From Hydra vulgaris (lineage: Eukaryota > Cnidaria > Hydrozoa > Anthoathecata > Hydridae): a stretch of 64,000 nucleotides of DNA. The DNA lies in assembly GCF_038396675.1 (NCBI RefSeq), contig NC_088921.1, positions 29,905,501 through 29,969,500 of the forward strand. Reading direction: 5' to 3'. Below, piece after piece: positions 50,000 to 63,801 of this stretch (the first letter of the stretch is position 1; every line of letters begins with the position of its first letter). The translations under genes were made by a program, and so were the position numbers. Under the pieces are notes generated by a model that searched no databases, had not been told where the DNA came from, and saw only the letters and a list, made by a program, of their open reading frames with translations.

Positions 50000-51640
50000 G
50001 GTTTTGATGACAAAATTAAGAACAAAGAAAGTTTATAGACTAGGAGAATTTTAAATTTAATATTTGTTTTTTGACTTTTGATTTTCTCCACTCAAGATTT
50101 TTGGGTCTTTGGAAAGAATTCTGAAATAAGTACTTGAGCTTTCTATCAAATTTGGACTTTAATTTTATATTATTCAATTTTTGTCTTATTTATTGTATAC
50201 ATCTGCGGTGGAGTAGTGTGAAGTAAATATTTTGAGAACCATTTTATTTTTAATTTCAGCACATAAAGTATAGAATTAACTTTGTGAAAGTTTCAGATGC
50301 TAACTCTTTTTCGTTTTTTAGTAATCTTTGCCAGAATATAGTTCCATTTTAGCTAAAATTGGCTTTAATTAGTCCTAACTAGATACTTAATTTCTTCTTT
50401 ATTTAATATCATTTCAAATGTCCAATAACAATTCAGAAACATAAAATATCAAAAAAATACTATAATAAACTAATTCGTTTATTTACCTTTGTACCACCCT
50501 AAGTTCAACTCTGTCTGATCGATCATTTAACATTTTTGAGTTGAATTTTGAGAACTATGTTTATAAAAGTATTTTCTTGTTGCTTAAGCATTTCTTCCCT
50601 CTCCATCTTAATCTTTTGTAACATATCCGTTCTTAAAGCAGCAAAAAAAGCGTACGTTCACTTCAGCGTTTATTTACACTTGATTTAATTTATTTGATTC
50701 GTTTAAACTTACATTTATATTTGATAAATATAAACTTAAATGAGGTCAAACTCGTAACTGACAAGTTACTAGTTTGATCTCATTTAATTTTTAATTTGAA
50801 TAGAGCTGTTTAAGGGTTTCCGAAGAAAACCCTAAAACAGAATCACGGGCCGTGTATACTACATATTATTATAGATAATCCACGAAAGATTACAGACAGA
50901 AGACTATGAGAGATAAGCGATAGCTCGTTGCAAGTATTCGAAGAATGTAATTTTTTTAAAAATCGCTGAAGACAAAGATCGTTTTTGTTTGTTATCTTTT
51001 AGACTATTTTTTTTTAAAGAAGCTTTTATCAAATCACCATAAAGATATCTATTTTTTGGTCATATAGGATAGGAAGGTGTAAGGGATAAGGCTCAAAACA
51101 AATAAATCCAACGATTACAAGAAGACAATCCACAAATTGTTAAGTTATAAACAAATTTTAACAAAATAAATATTTTCTAAAACGTTGGGCTTTTTAAGCA
51201 AAAATATATATATAAAAATATATTTGAAGACTCAGGACAAGAGAATCTACTCAGTACCAAACCGTCATTTATATAACGACAAGTAAAAACTTTAACCCAC
51301 TAAAAAGGACTACAATTTTACTAAATTATAATCAAAAATATTATCCAGAAAGAAAAATATCAAATTGTATAACTATATATAATGTACAAACGATAGAATT
51401 AAACATTTAACGTTTCGTAGAATTTGAATCTGAAAGCGAAAACTAATTTTTAAGTGTTTAAAATAAGACTAATTATTTTTGATTATTTGTTCAATGTAAA
51501 ATGAATTTACAAATTCATATGTATATTCCATTTTTTTATTGAAAAAAAACAAGAGAAATATGCAACTAATGTACACTAAAAGAAATTTTTAAAAAAAATC
51601 TGCATTAATGTAGAAAAAATTCATTGCACAAAAACTGGGA
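50000..51640. other. intergenic, no gene
   Basis: AT-rich. Contains an inverted repeat at 50736-50786 and a small stretch of GTTTCCGAAGAAAACC near 50816. No coding signal. Confidence 0.5.
50736..50786. repeat. 24-bp imperfect hairpin
   Basis: TTAAATGAGGTCAAACTCGT + AACT pairs with AGTTACTAGTTTGATCTCAT + TTAA; two mismatches and a three-base loop. Confidence 0.8.
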
Positions 51641-51651
51641 GGAATTTCCCG

Positions 51652-51657
51652 TTTATT
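51652..51657 (-). terminator. AATAAA polyadenylation signal, candidate
   Basis: AATAAA on the minus strand about 32 nt after the stop codon of the calcium-sensor gene. Other AATAAA strings are frequent here, so this is only the nearest. Confidence 0.4.
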
Positions 51658-51688
51658 AAAAAAATATATGCAAATATATGCAAGCAAA

Positions 51689-51808
51689 TTAACTTTTTTC
51701 TTGCACAACCTCTTCCTCTGGAATGTCGATAGCTAAAGCTTGAACAATCCATGGATCACATTTTGAACCTTCCCTAAATTCCTCCATCGTTAGTTGACCA
51801 TCAAAATT
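51689..51808 (-). CDS. neuronal calcium sensor (NCS-1/frequenin type), last coding exon
   Basis: After acceptor tttag, 39 codons read NFDGQLTMEEFREGSKCDPW and end IPEEEVVQEKS with TAA at 51691-51689. This completes EF-hand 4: with DK from the preceding exon it gives DKNFDGQLTMEEF, the 12-residue calcium loop. SKxDPxIVQAL is the conserved tail of NCS-1/frequenin. The usual ending after that differs here, so hippocalcin-like family members remain possible. The protein is a myristoylated EF-hand calcium switch controlling membrane and synaptic targets. Confidence 0.88.
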   Translation of the reverse strand, partial: NFDGQLTMEEFREGSKCDPWIVQALAIDIPEEEVVQEKS

Positions 51809-54800
51809 CTAAAGCACAAAGAACATTTTATTATTATATCAAGCAAAAAATTTCATTTTATTAAAAATTATTTAAAACAGATACACAAATGCAAAAACTT
51901 AATGTTATAAGTTTCTCTGTTTTACGGTTTTAGTACTTAAGACTTTAAATACCTTAAAGACTTTAAATAATTTAAGTTTTTAAATACCGCTTTTTTGGGG
52001 TTACATTGATAAGCTTTTTAACTAACGTTTCATTGATACTCTATAATATAAAGCGTATGAATGAAACGCTATGTATAAAACCGTTTCATTGATACGCTTT
52101 TTATCACTTTAATTGCAATTGGATAACTTTCATCAAAACAGCGCACACTGGAGCAGAATAGCTTTAAAACTAGCCAAGAAACTTATATTATTTTTAACTC
52201 AAAAAGAAAAAATTTTTAAGATTAACTTTCTTTAAAAAAAAATATTTTTAAGATAAACTTCCTTTAAAAAAAATTAACAATCGAGAATTATAACGAATAA
52301 AAGTTAAAAATTATCATCATCATCATCATCGTAAAAATTCAAATGCAAATAACAGTATCAGTCTTGTTTGCTCTTATGTTTTCTCTAATAGTTCTCTATA
52401 CTTTTAAAGTATAATCTCTGAAACACGTATCATATATTCATATTATGTAGGGGGCTTACTGTACCACGGATACTTTTCAACAAAGTATCTTGGTGTGTCA
52501 TGGACACCATCTAAATGTTTTTATTTGCATCATACCCACTGCTATCATAATTGTTTGCATTTTAATAATCAAACCTATTTTTGTATAACAACTTATATCA
52601 TAATACCATCTTCTGTAGTAACAACTATTGGGTGGCCACAATGCATTTTGGGATGCATGTGCTTAACATTCTTCTGCATCACCTCAAGGCACTAGTTTAC
52701 ATTAATTAAAATTATTTTTAAATACTAAAGCAACAGAATCATTTAAAGTACTAGGTACATTTATTAAACTTACTTAAAAAGACATCAAAACATCCTCATT
52801 ATTAATATAATGGAAACTCTTTTTTTTGTTAAAACTTTATCCTCATTTGAAATCATATGAACTCATCTTCATCTAAACTCACCAAAAGATGATTCAAAAT
52901 GTTGATTCAAAATCAGCAACTGATTTAGACAAAAAGTACTCATTCTCACTTAATCTGTTTAGCATTTTTGCTAGCAGGAGAAGGAAATAAAATCTATAAT
53001 TTTCCAATATATAAAATATGATTACTACATACTGCTTTAAACCAAATTTTAATGTAAAAATAAAAACTCAGTTAAAATAACCAAAATTCTTTATATCAAA
53101 ATTCAAGTAAAATTGCACAAAACGCTGTATATATGCAATCAAAGGCTATTCTAGACCGTTTTTGACAACACTGTATGTAAAGCTTAAATTTAGTGCACTA
53201 AAATAGAACATAAAAAACAAGCATAAAGAATTAGCACCCTAAACTTAACTTCACTAAGTGACAGAATTAAATATGCTGATCTTATCCATAAATCCTAATT
53301 TAAAATAAAAGAAACTGCTATATTAAACCTCTATTTATGACCATGCAAATGCTTTCTGGGAAATTGACAACTGCTGGTTCAGAAATCAGCAATCGCTAGA
53401 CGTTATATAAACGTTACTTTTAAAGAGCTTTGGAATGTTTACATTCTTGAGTAATAAAAAACTAGTTTGCTTCTCAAGTAGAATTACACCTTTATTACAG
53501 TCTACTGTTTGTAACTGTTGCAACAAACTCAAGTGCAACAATGGATGCCGTTGATTATCATTTCTCAATAAAGTTCATCACAACATTACATTTGACCAGT
53601 TTTATAGGCAAATTTAGAAACGCCAAGCAATTTAGGGATTTTGCATACAAACCAGCTCACTTTTTTTTTCAGTAGCTTGCTTATTTTTTTAATTTCAACA
53701 AATTTCTGAAAATTTATTTGTAACACAAGTATCTTCCATTCTGATTAATGACTTTGCTTTGCGAACTGAAGTCGCTCCATCTACAACTAAAGTGCTTTCT
53801 AAAAACATGTTGTTGACTAATACTCCACCATCATTTAAATTTTATTAAACAGTTCTATTTTGAGATGTTTTATTGTTATTGAATTGCATCAATGCTATAC
53901 TTTTTTTCTTTTACACAGAGTTTTCCTCCTTCAGTAATATCTGAAGAAAATTCAGTATCGTCATTGGCTTCATAACTATTAATAATGGTTGAGCAAAAAG
54001 ATTTTCATTAAGCTGCCAAACAATCTGATCAACACATACCTTCCTGCTTAACTTAATTTGAAATCAGCCTTGTTTTTTTTTTTCTCTTTGAAAGGAATTT
54101 TTTTAATAAAGCATTTAATAGTTGTTTTCTTTTTTTTCAAATTATTTGAGAAAATGAATTAAATGAGACAGTCATCCGCCTCATCATTGTTAAACTAGAT
54201 ACACTATTATTCTGAAACTGGAATGTTTATAAGTCTATAATATAAACATGTGGAAAAGAAACTTTTATTGTATATATTTTCTATAACATGTTTGTATATA
54301 AACTTTATAAAACTGCAACTGAGCAGCGTAAGAAGCATTGAAAACAATATATTAAACTGTAGCATCTTACTTGAAAACTTTGCAGCAAATATTCAAAAAG
54401 ACTCCTACGTGCAGAGACAAGCTGCTTTCATATTTTTAGAAAATAAGTTTAGGGTTTATTAAACTTAGAAAACAAATTATTTAAGATACTTCCAAAAAAC
54501 TTTTTAGTTTTATACTGTTATATTGGTAAAGGAAATATCTGGAATATTTTTTCTTCTTCGAATGCGGTCTGATTTTTTGACATAATAGGCATTGTTGCAT
54601 TAGTTAAATATTTTAATTTTTAGATTTTTCCTTTTTTTAAAGACAATTAGGTTAAAAAAAAATTATTTTTTAAAGAACTTTAATCATGTCTGCTGAGAAG
54701 AGAAAAAAACATTGTAAGAGCAGAAGATAAAATAAATTGTAAAAAGAGGAGTTGAATTAATAAATAGTATTATGGTTAATGTAATTTTTTCTAAAAACTA

Positions 54801-56459
54801 TAAAAGGTTTAAAGATCATAAAATGTGTAATACCTATATAAAAATCATATGATCGCTAAATAAAGTACAAAATAAATAAATTTGGTTTTATTTTAAAAAC
54901 AAAACTAATACTATATAACAATTCAATTTAAAGATATATAAATTTAAAAATCCAGACAAAAAAATTGTGAATTTTTTAAATAAAAGTAGTTTTTTTTCGA
55001 GAAGCTTCATAAAAATTTATTTATTTCATTTTGTAAAAAGTCTACAGTAACATCATAAACTTAAATGACTTGTAAATTAAAATGCAGTGCAAATGTTTTA
55101 ATTTTCAATTATCACCAAAGAAAAAAAAAAGAAAAATACGTGTTCATGAACTAAATCACTTAAAATATTTTTATATTAATCAAACCAGATATTTTGACAA
55201 ATAAAAATTTATACAGAATTGTAAGAATTGTATCTCAATAATTGCTCAAATAAAAATGTTATATGAAACTTGTTTCAGCATTCAGGAATCCCTTTAACAA
55301 AGAATATTTCCTCTTAAGAATTAAAGACAGACTTAATGATATTATTAAATGCAACTTCATAACATTGAATATATTGGAATGTTTAACTGAATTTTTAACA
55401 GATAATATAGTATTTAGTGCAACATGAAAACAACTAAGGGAGACATGTGCAATATAGGGTAAGTTTAATGTAATGACTAAGAACCTTAAAAAAATACTAC
55501 TAGTTCTCTCTAAACCAGAAAACAAGAACCTTTATTTTATTTTCTTGTTATTTCAAACTTTCTTATTTGAGAAAAATACCTGGTTTTATTTCCTTACTTG
55601 TGAAAACTCGCTTTTTGGAAAAAACAACTAGAATAGGTTAAAATCATCACATTTTAGTTTTTTGAGTTAAATTACATTGACAAAAAAATGGTCCATGGTA
55701 AATAAGTGTTTTCTACATTAAAAATATTTATACAATTTTTTTCTGATCTATAGATTTAAAATTGTCTATAAATTTGTATATGCAAGATATATCTCGTATA
55801 GGAAAGTGAAAGGTATCTCTTAGACATGGATGAGTGAACACTATTTTTAATTTAAAATTTAAAAGAAAGTAATTTTATCAAAAGGGTACAACTTGATATA
55901 AACAAACAAATAAACAATAACAATATCAATAAAGCTTTTAAGCTCTTCTTTAATTTACCATATCATACAAAGATTTGATTTTCCTGATCAAATTTTACTT
56001 AAATTTATCATGAACTTTTATCATGCAGATAATCATACAGATAATCACATTTTATATAATTTTTAACTATTGATAAAAGTAGTCAAACATTTATTTTAAC
56101 ATGTAAAATAAAGACATATTGAAAATTATGAACCTTGTCAACATAAAACAGCTTTGAATTTAAAAATAATTAAAAAAAAAAGAGTGAAAAGAAAAAAGCA
56201 TGTTTGGGGTTCAAAAAAATAGTTTGAAACAGCATTTTAACCAATAATATAAAACTGCTTTAATTAAAAAATTTCATATTTTTACCAAATTTGTAGAACC
56301 AAAATAAAACTACAGATTTCAAATTAACTAACCGGTAAAACAAAACATTTTTGTGTTTCCAAAACTTGCCAAAAAAACCATTTATTACTTAAACAAGAAA
56401 TTTAATCTTTCATGGAAAAAAAATTATAAAATATTTTTAAGAAAAAATTTAATTTTTAC
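51809..56459 (-). other. intron of the calcium-sensor gene, 4.65 kb
   Basis: Bounded by donor AAG|gtaaaaa at 56460 and acceptor tttag at 51809. Very AT-rich. A short (ATC)n run sits near 52312. No transposon domain recognised; fragments around 53340-54000 look vaguely protein-like but are unassigned. Confidence 0.7.
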
Positions 56460-56537
56460 CTTATCCATTTTCTTGAATATTTTATCAACACGTTTATCAG
56501 GTGTATTTTCATCTTCCGGTAAGTCAACCATTTTCCC
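56460..56537 (-). CDS. neuronal calcium sensor, penultimate exon
   Basis: A 78-nt, 26-codon exon in phase 0 at both ends, between acceptor ttttag and donor AAG|gtaaaa. It encodes GKMVDLPEDENTPDKRVDKI, then FKKMDK. NCS-1 has the same segment (LPEEENTPEKRVDRIF) linking EF-hand 3 to EF-hand 4. The exon ends exactly at the DK that opens the EF-4 loop. Confidence 0.9.
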
Positions 56538-58917
56538 CTAAAATATATATATACATACATACCGAATATATATACCCATTAAAAAACATATCAAAAAATC
56601 GAAAAATTTGAATGATTTTAAATTTTCATTTAGTTTAAAAAAATAGTGGAGTAAAAAGGGGTAAAACTGAACACCAGGGAAAATTGAACACTTATGAAAA
56701 CAAGTATTCCTAGGAGGCATATGCAATCACATGCCTTGTTTGTCCATGTTTAAAGTAATATTTTTAAACAAAATGACCATATTTTTATATAGTAAGCATT
56801 TTAAGAATTTGTGGCAAAATATACGAATAATATACGAAGTAGAAAATCTAAACAAAATTAACTAAAAAAAAATTGAGAATTAAAAAAAGAAAAATTTTGT
56901 CAAAAAAATAATATACCAAAATATTTTAGAGCATTGGTTAATTTCCACTACCAAAATAAATACAAGTCAAGAAAGAAAGCAGATAAGAATATAACGAAAA
57001 TAAAAATATTTTTTGAAACAAAATTTATTCACAACCTTGTCAATCAGTATATTAAGGAAACACTTTATTATTTGCGCTAGAAATATGGACAATTTTGAAA
57101 TTCATATTTTAAATGTTTTTGTTAAACTTTACTGTTTTTTATCAATGCACAGAAAAGCAAGAAAAGTAATTGCTATTTATTTGTAAAAACATTTTTTTAT
57201 TTTTATTGAGTTTTTCATGTAAAAAAATAAAGTCATTTATACTAATATTCAAATATAAAATAATTGGTTGGTTTCACTACCCTGATTGAAATAGTCAGCA
57301 CTTTCGCTGCATTCTCCAAATTGTGCATTTAAACCCGATTTTATTTTCTGATGAAAAATTGTTATTCCAAAAGCTTGTTTATTTTGTTTATAATTAGGGG
57401 CTAGTGTTTTGTAATTTATTGAACTTTTTTAACGAAATTTTTAAGAGCCAATTTAAAACATTTTTTTAAGTTTTTAAATACATTTTTTAAAATAGAGCAA
57501 TTGTTATGATCATTATCTCTAGTACTTCATGTTAACATTGGAAAGTGGGTAATATAAAGCAAACAATTTCAGACAGACATCTAATGTGGTAAATACATTT
57601 ATAAAGAAATCATGCAATTCTTTTTTTTAATTTTTTTCCGCCATTGCATAATTTATTATTCAAATAATAATTTTTACAAATAAATAACAAACAAACTTAT
57701 TTTCTTATTATATAAGTATTGAGAAAACATGTCAAATGTCATATATAACAAAAATATTTTTAAAAGCGAAAAAACCTAAAAGCGAAAAAGCATAAGGAAA
57801 AAAATTTACAATATTTCTCATAGTTCAAGCATACATAGCAAATTAGTTTCTTAATTATACGAGCTGATAAAAATCGTGAATAAATTGCATATCAAAAATT
57901 TCAATTGTTATTAAATTGTTATAAATATATGCTTTTTTCCTCAACTTGTATCAAAATTGGTTGCTAAAAATAACAACCACTCTAAAAAGAAGAAGTTTAA
58001 ATTTTTTAATTTTCTTTTTTAGGATCATTAAATTTTTCTACTTAATTTAATTTTATATTAAATTTGATACTTCATTACAATTTTAATTCCCTCTATTAGA
58101 ATTGTTTTTTCTCAGTAGTTAAGTTAAGCTCTTTACCACGAATTATTGAAACGCTTAGAAAGCTAAAAGATGCGAAATGCATTGGTCAGTGTGTCTAAAA
58201 AATCACTTTAAACATGGATGAACAAGGCATGCTACTGCAAATGCTTTCCGGGAAGGCATTTGAAAATGCTTTTAATTTTGATTAAATTTGTTTTGAACTA
58301 AATTATTTAAAAACTATTTTAGTTCCATATTATGGAGAATTGTGCGCTCTATCTAATGACATAAAAATAAAAAAATGTCAATTAATGATTTTCGTATCTA
58401 ACTCAGAAGTTTGAGCATGAATATTAAATTTTTTTTAATTTTATTAAAATACCGACAAAAAACTGGAAAATAAAATGAAATAACATTGAAGTAAAAAGAT
58501 ATATTTGCAGTAAAAGTTTATGCTGATTAAGAATCTTTTTTCAGAAATGAATTTGTTATTTCCTGAAAAATTATAACGGAATTACAGAAAAGTAATATTT
58601 TTTGGTTAAACTGTAAACACTTAAATATTCACACTTATCTTATTTTAAATTAATATATTTATGTTAATACTAAAATTTTCAGACACACTTATTTGCAATT
58701 AATTAACTTTTCAACTCTATTAATAATTATCTATTTTTATCATTATTTCTTATTCTTTACTATAATTTACTTATAACAATTTCCTGTACAAATCTAAATC
58801 AATTAAAATCAATTAACAAAACCAAAATCAATTCAAAATGCTAAAACATAAAAAAAAAAACTCAAAAAAATACTGAGGAGCAATATATTATAAGTATATA
58901 ATACATATATAATATAA

Positions 58918-60140
58918 ATATGGCATTTGAAAGAATAAATAGTGGTGAAGTAAGTTTATGCAAAGCATCTCAAATGTACAATATTTCAAAAGATACCTTG
59001 TCAAATGTGTGTAAATAATCGTGTGAATTTACAAGGGTCTAATGCAGTAACAAATCTAAGTAGTGTGGTGGAACACAAAGTTAAACTAAGTATATTGTTG
59101 CCGGTTATTTAAAAGTTACAAAACCTGTTTATTTAAAAATGACTGACCTGGAAAAGACTGGTATTATCATTTTATTAACAGATGGAGACACAAATTAAGC
59201 ATTAGAACTGCAAGCAACATATCAAAACTGAGAGCAGCATCTTGCACTAAAGAAATTGTAGCAAAATATTTCCAAACATGTGAAAAGTGTTGTCTTGAAG
59301 AAAATATTAATAAAAATAGTTTGTGCAAACTATAGAATTTCTGTAAAATCAGGTTTTCTGGTGACCAAGGAGGGCAATCAATAATTTGCAGGCATGGTGC
59401 TAAACGTCCATTAAAATTGGTTGATAATAATGAAATATTATATTATACTCCTGTAAACTGCATCAATTCAGCTGAAATAAAAGTTATTACATTTATAATA
59501 TTCAAATCAAAACAACACCTATACAGCAGTTGGTGTTTAGGTAGTCCATGAAACGCTGAATATAAAACTTCGCCGTCAGGATGAATGTAAGATAAACAAT
59601 TTATGCAATGGCTGAATAAATTATATATACCAAAAATTAAAAATACTCTAGGTACACACGTGTTAGTATTGGATGGTCATGTCACATCAACATATCACAC
59701 ATGTAACATCAAGTTGTACTAATGGGCATTGAGAATAACATCAAGTTAATATGTTTACCAGCTCACTCTTCCCACGTACTTCAACAATTAGATGTGGGAG
59801 TATATTATCATGTCAAAAGGTCTGGGGAAAATAATTCTAACAATTTATGCAAGCACATTACACAACAATTTATCAATAGAAAGTTTTGTTCAGCTTCATG
59901 ACAAACTTTTTAACAGTGTTTAAGTATTTACACCATTACAAGTAATTGGAAGATTTCAAAAGACTGGTTTATTTCCACTTAATATAAAGAAAATTGATAA
60001 ACCTAAATTACAAATTACTAAAACATTTGAACCACGACAAACTCAACTTACACAAACTAAATCTAATAAAAATCTAAACACAACAGTTTTACCTATTTTT
60101 ACTCTATTTTTTGACAATTTCCACAAATTATTTTATAATT
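58918..60140 (+). pseudogene. pogo/Tigger-like (DDE_1) transposase remnant
   Basis: Starts near MAFERINSGEVSLCKASQMY, then NISKDTLSN (psq-type helix-turn-helix). After many stops and frame changes it shows WFSGDQGGQ..., TLGTHVLVLDGHVTSTYH (catalytic Asp block LxLDGHxSH), then NIKLICLPAHSSHVLQQLDV (PxHxxHxLQPLDV block of DDE_1 enzymes). It sits within the calcium-sensor intron in the opposite orientation. Confidence 0.75.
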
Positions 60141-60519
60141 TCAAAATGAAATTGTAGACCCATTGTTCACAAACCACTTAACTTTTTAGTTAGTAAGTAG
60201 CACGTGTCCATCTGTTTTTCAAAAATAACAAAACCGCAAATAATAAAACCATTGCAGTACGCATAATATTTTGAATCTCGCACTGATAACAATTTATTTT
60301 AAGAAAACAAATATGGCAAAAATAGTTCAAAAAGAAAGTGAAAAAGGATAATATTTCATGGATGTAAGCTTTTAGTGATTTTTCCATGATTAATTTTATA
60401 TTTTTTATTATTGATTTATGACCATTACTTTATTCTATATTACTACCATTAATCTATATATGTCATTAAAAAAATAAACAACAAATCTAAATAAATAACA
60501 ATGTAAAATTGCATTTTAA

Positions 60520-62455
60520 CCCTTAGAGCATGAAGAGCCACAATTGTGGCTTTAAAAAGTGATCTTTGAAACTATGATTTTTTACAGCAAAATATTGCTG
60601 TTTGTACATTAAAAATGGTAGCATTGAATAGAGCACACTTTATTCAATCTTTTGGTATATTGTTTCTATATATATTTGGTATTGAAAATGAGCGACAGTG
60701 AAGAAAGTTTTATGGATGACAAGAGTTGTACCAGCGAAGAATTTTTAAGTTCCAGCGATGACAGTTTATTTGATGAAGGCGCGATAACTTTAATTTAAAA
60801 ATTGTATACAATATTATTTAATACAAATATATCACCTAATATGATAATTTAGAGTTTTTTATTTTAATTTTTATATAGACTTCAGTTCTGATGACGATGT
60901 TGATCTAGATGATGTTAGTGGTTATAAACCAGTGGGTATTTGTTCTAGGAGATGACCATGGTCCTGATGTTGCTCACTTTAATAGTGAATCAGGACCCAA
61001 ACACTCAATTTCACCTGAGCCTATTGACTATTTCGACTTGTTTTTTACTTAGGACTTTTTGCAAAATATAGTAAATTTTACTCATAGTTATGCTGATACA
61101 TGGATTCAAAATAATCAACAACATTTGAGGTACCATCCAACATCAAGAGGTCATGGATGGACTAAACAGGGAAAAACCAATCTTTTAGAGATAAGAGCTA
61201 TCCTTGGAGTCGTAATCAACATTACGACTTCAAGGTCTTATCAAAAAAACTAACCTTCAACTGTACTGAGATATAAGTTATCCTTGTGCATCTTCTCCCT
61301 GTTTTGTTACCAACTTCAATTGTGACCGGTTTCAACTTTTAAAATTTTAAAAATTCAGTTTTTAGTTGAACATTTTAACAAGAAATTTCTTTATTATTAT
61401 CATCCATAGAGAGACATTTTTAAAGGTGAGAGTATGGTTGGGTACAAAGGAAAGACACCACATCTGCGTCAATATATGCCAAACAAACATCATTCTTGAT
61501 TTGGGATTAAGTTATGGTGTGTTTCAAACAGCACTAATGTTTATTTGTGTCATTTCGAAATTAACAAGGGAGGAAAAGACCCAGATGTAGCAGCCATTGC
61601 CTATGGTATGACTTATAGCTTAGTTTTTTTATCTTTTGCGCTAAACTAACTTCCTCCATCAAGGCCATCAAGGTATTGACAATCATTATACTATTATTAG
61701 ATCTATATACTCATCAGACCGCTGCAACTATTATTAGATCTATATACTCATCAGACCGCTGCAACAGGCACAGTGAGTCAACAGGAAAGGCCTACCAGAA
61801 ATCTGCATTAAATCAAAATTAAAAAACAAGGCTTGCCAATATAGACAAGGCCCTTTGTTGTGTGTGGCATACCAAGATGGTTAAAAAAAGCCTATATTAC
61901 TATCTATTGTTGTCAAAGCACTGAAATACATAACAGAAGAGATACAGTTATGAAACAAATTGCTGTTGTCCTTTACAATAAAACCATGGGCGGTGTAGAT
62001 TTGGGGGATGCACAGCTCTATGTGTACTTGTCAGAGTGTAAAACAATAAAGTGGACAATTAAAGTTGCTTTTTCTCTATTTGGTCGGGCAATTTTAAATA
62101 GCTATTTATTGTATAAGCTCAATACAAATAAAAATAAGCCAATGTCAAAAATAAATTTTATGATGGCAATAATGGAAAGTTTAGCTGGAGGTTATTTTCC
62201 AGCAAATGTAATTTCTAAAATCTAGACAGATTGAAGTGGCTAGAAGTATAGTTGTCCCTTACCAACTTCCCCAACATAATGGAAATAACAATCCATTATA
62301 TGGTCACAATCTTGTGAAAATTGGTGCAGGAAAAAAAATAAAATGTGTAGCTGAACACCAAACTTGAGTCCGCACAAATTGGCAGTGTCATTTATGTGGT
62401 GTTGGACAGTGCCCTGCCTATTTTTCTAATTATCACACAACAGTTGTGCATTAAA
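60520..62455 (+). pseudogene. piggyBac-like element with left end TTAA|CCC
   Basis: TTAA at 60516-60519 followed by CCCTTAGAGCATGAAGAGCC is the expected piggyBac target and terminus, with a 16-bp palindrome AGCCACAATTGTGGCT just inside. A start at 60688 gives MSDSEESFMDDKSCTSEEFL. Later frames show YADTWIQNNQQ near 61090 and the open part 61860-62225 with YNKTMGGVDLGDAQ (third catalytic Asp region) and KWTIKVAFSLFGRAILNSYL. A Cys-rich tail (NWQCHLCGVGQCPAY) follows near 62380. Many breaks. I did not find the right end. Confidence 0.8.
61691..61764. repeat. 37-bp tandem duplication
   Basis: Two identical copies of CTATTATTAGATCTATATAC + TCATCAGACCGCTGCAA inside the piggyBac pseudogene. Confidence 0.92.
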
Positions 62456-62459
62456 ATCA

Positions 62460-63110
62460 TTAAACTGCTTTTAATTTTATATAACCTACAAAAAAATAAA
62501 GTTCAAAAATAGTTGTTTTCTTGTTTGTCTTTTAACAAATGGTTTAGAATGGTTGCTTGTTACTTTTAAATTTCTAATCTTTTAAAATAAAAATAGTGGC
62601 GTGTTACATAAAAAATATCATTAAAATTTCTTGAAATGAAAAATAAGACAAGTTAATTTAATTAATAAAAGTTTTTGTTGGTAAAACAAAAAATATGATA
62701 GTAAGTTCAAAGATGTGAGCACAAATAGAAGATTTGAGGCATAGCACTATTTTAAATTTTCTGAAAAACTACAGTTTTTAGTTCTAAGTGTAACTCTGTA
62801 AAATTTTTCTCAAAGCACCTGGCTCAACAAAAACAGCTATAAAAAAACAAAATGTAAAATTGAAATTTTTAAATGCAATAATCTGGCATCTAAGGCTGCA
62901 AAAAACATACCTGCGGCCAAAATAATTAAAATTTTGAGTTGATTAACAGCTATTGATGGATTACTCTTTCACATCATTGCCTAGTGAAACTTTACAATCA
63001 GCATTTCATCCTCAGAGATACCAAATTCCTTAAAGTCGTTTAAACCGTTTGCAATCTTGTCATTAAATACTTCAGCACTTCTTGTTTCTCAAAAGTTACA
63101 ACTTGTTTCA
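62460..63110. other. intronic sequence, nothing recognised
   Basis: AT-rich. TTGTTTCTCAAAAGTTACAA near 63081 is an inverted match to the tandem array that follows. Confidence 0.5.
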
Positions 63111-63114
63111 ATTA

Positions 63115-63219
63115 AGAAACAAGTTGTAAGTTTTGAGAAACAAGCTGTAAGCTCATAGAAACAAGTATTAAGTTCATAGAAACAAGTTATAGGTTTTTAG
63201 AAACAAGTTACTAGAATCC
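63115..63219. repeat. 21-bp tandem array, five units
   Basis: Five diverging 21-bp units each beginning AGAAACAAG (for example AGAAACAAGTTGTAAGTTTTG). The 35 bp just upstream is an inverted copy of about 1.5 units, so the whole can fold. Confidence 0.88.
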
Positions 63220-63469
63220 AAATCTAGTTTTTTCACCTCGATTATTCTGCCTTGGCTTCATGCTTTCCTGAACACAATTTACAGTTTTTAAGTTTCAAAT
63301 GCTTTTTTTTTACTTTTTAATTCTTTTCTTTCTTTAGATAAATAGCAAATGTAAAAATTATTTTTAAAAATTTACAAATAAACATGAGAATATTTGCAAA
63401 AGAAATATTTTCTTTTACACTATTATTTTCCTTTATACTTATACAATATTATGTTTATTTTATTATTCG

Positions 63470-63472
<3 letters not shown>

Positions 63473-63538
<66 letters not shown>
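63473..63538. repeat. (TA)n microsatellite
   Basis: About 66 bp of TA in the calcium-sensor intron, about 270 bp from the next exon. Confidence 0.96.
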
Positions 63539-63540
<2 letters not shown>

Positions 63541-63615
63541 ATTTTAATGTTTATGCCTTGAAATTTATATAAAGGCATAAACCTTGAATTATTTCCTTGG
63601 CATAAACATTAAAAT
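63541..63615. repeat. 17-bp perfect inverted repeat beside the (TA)n tract
   Basis: ATTTTAATGTTTATGCC at 63541-63557 and its exact inverse at 63599-63615. An inner AAGGCATAAACCTT repeats part of it. Confidence 0.85.
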
Positions 63616-63801
63616 TAAAAATAATGTGTAGTGTAAAATAACAAATAATAACAAAATAAAAAAATTTAAAGAGTAAGAAAATGTTAGTCTGAACTTTACA
63701 TAAATATAAAAAAAATATAATTTTCGTTGATGTCATGAAAATTTTACATAAATATTTTAACAGTATTTTTGAACTTTATTTAAATTTCTAAATCTACTTA
63801 C

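Larger units (their letters stand above)
56538..63801 (-). other. intron of the calcium-sensor gene, 7.26 kb
   Basis: Spans from donor gtaagt at 63801 to acceptor ttttag at 56538. It hosts a pogo-like and a piggyBac pseudogene on the opposite strand, a 21-bp tandem array, a (TA)n tract and a hairpin. The 56.6-58.9 kb part shows nothing recognisable. Confidence 0.75.

Noticed and set aside
52850..54460. Possible coding fragments in the calcium-sensor intron
   Set aside because: Some frames look protein-like but none carries a recognisable motif on either strand.
63115..63219. CRISPR-like spaced repeats
   Set aside because: Units are directly adjacent without unique spacers and this is a eukaryotic intron.
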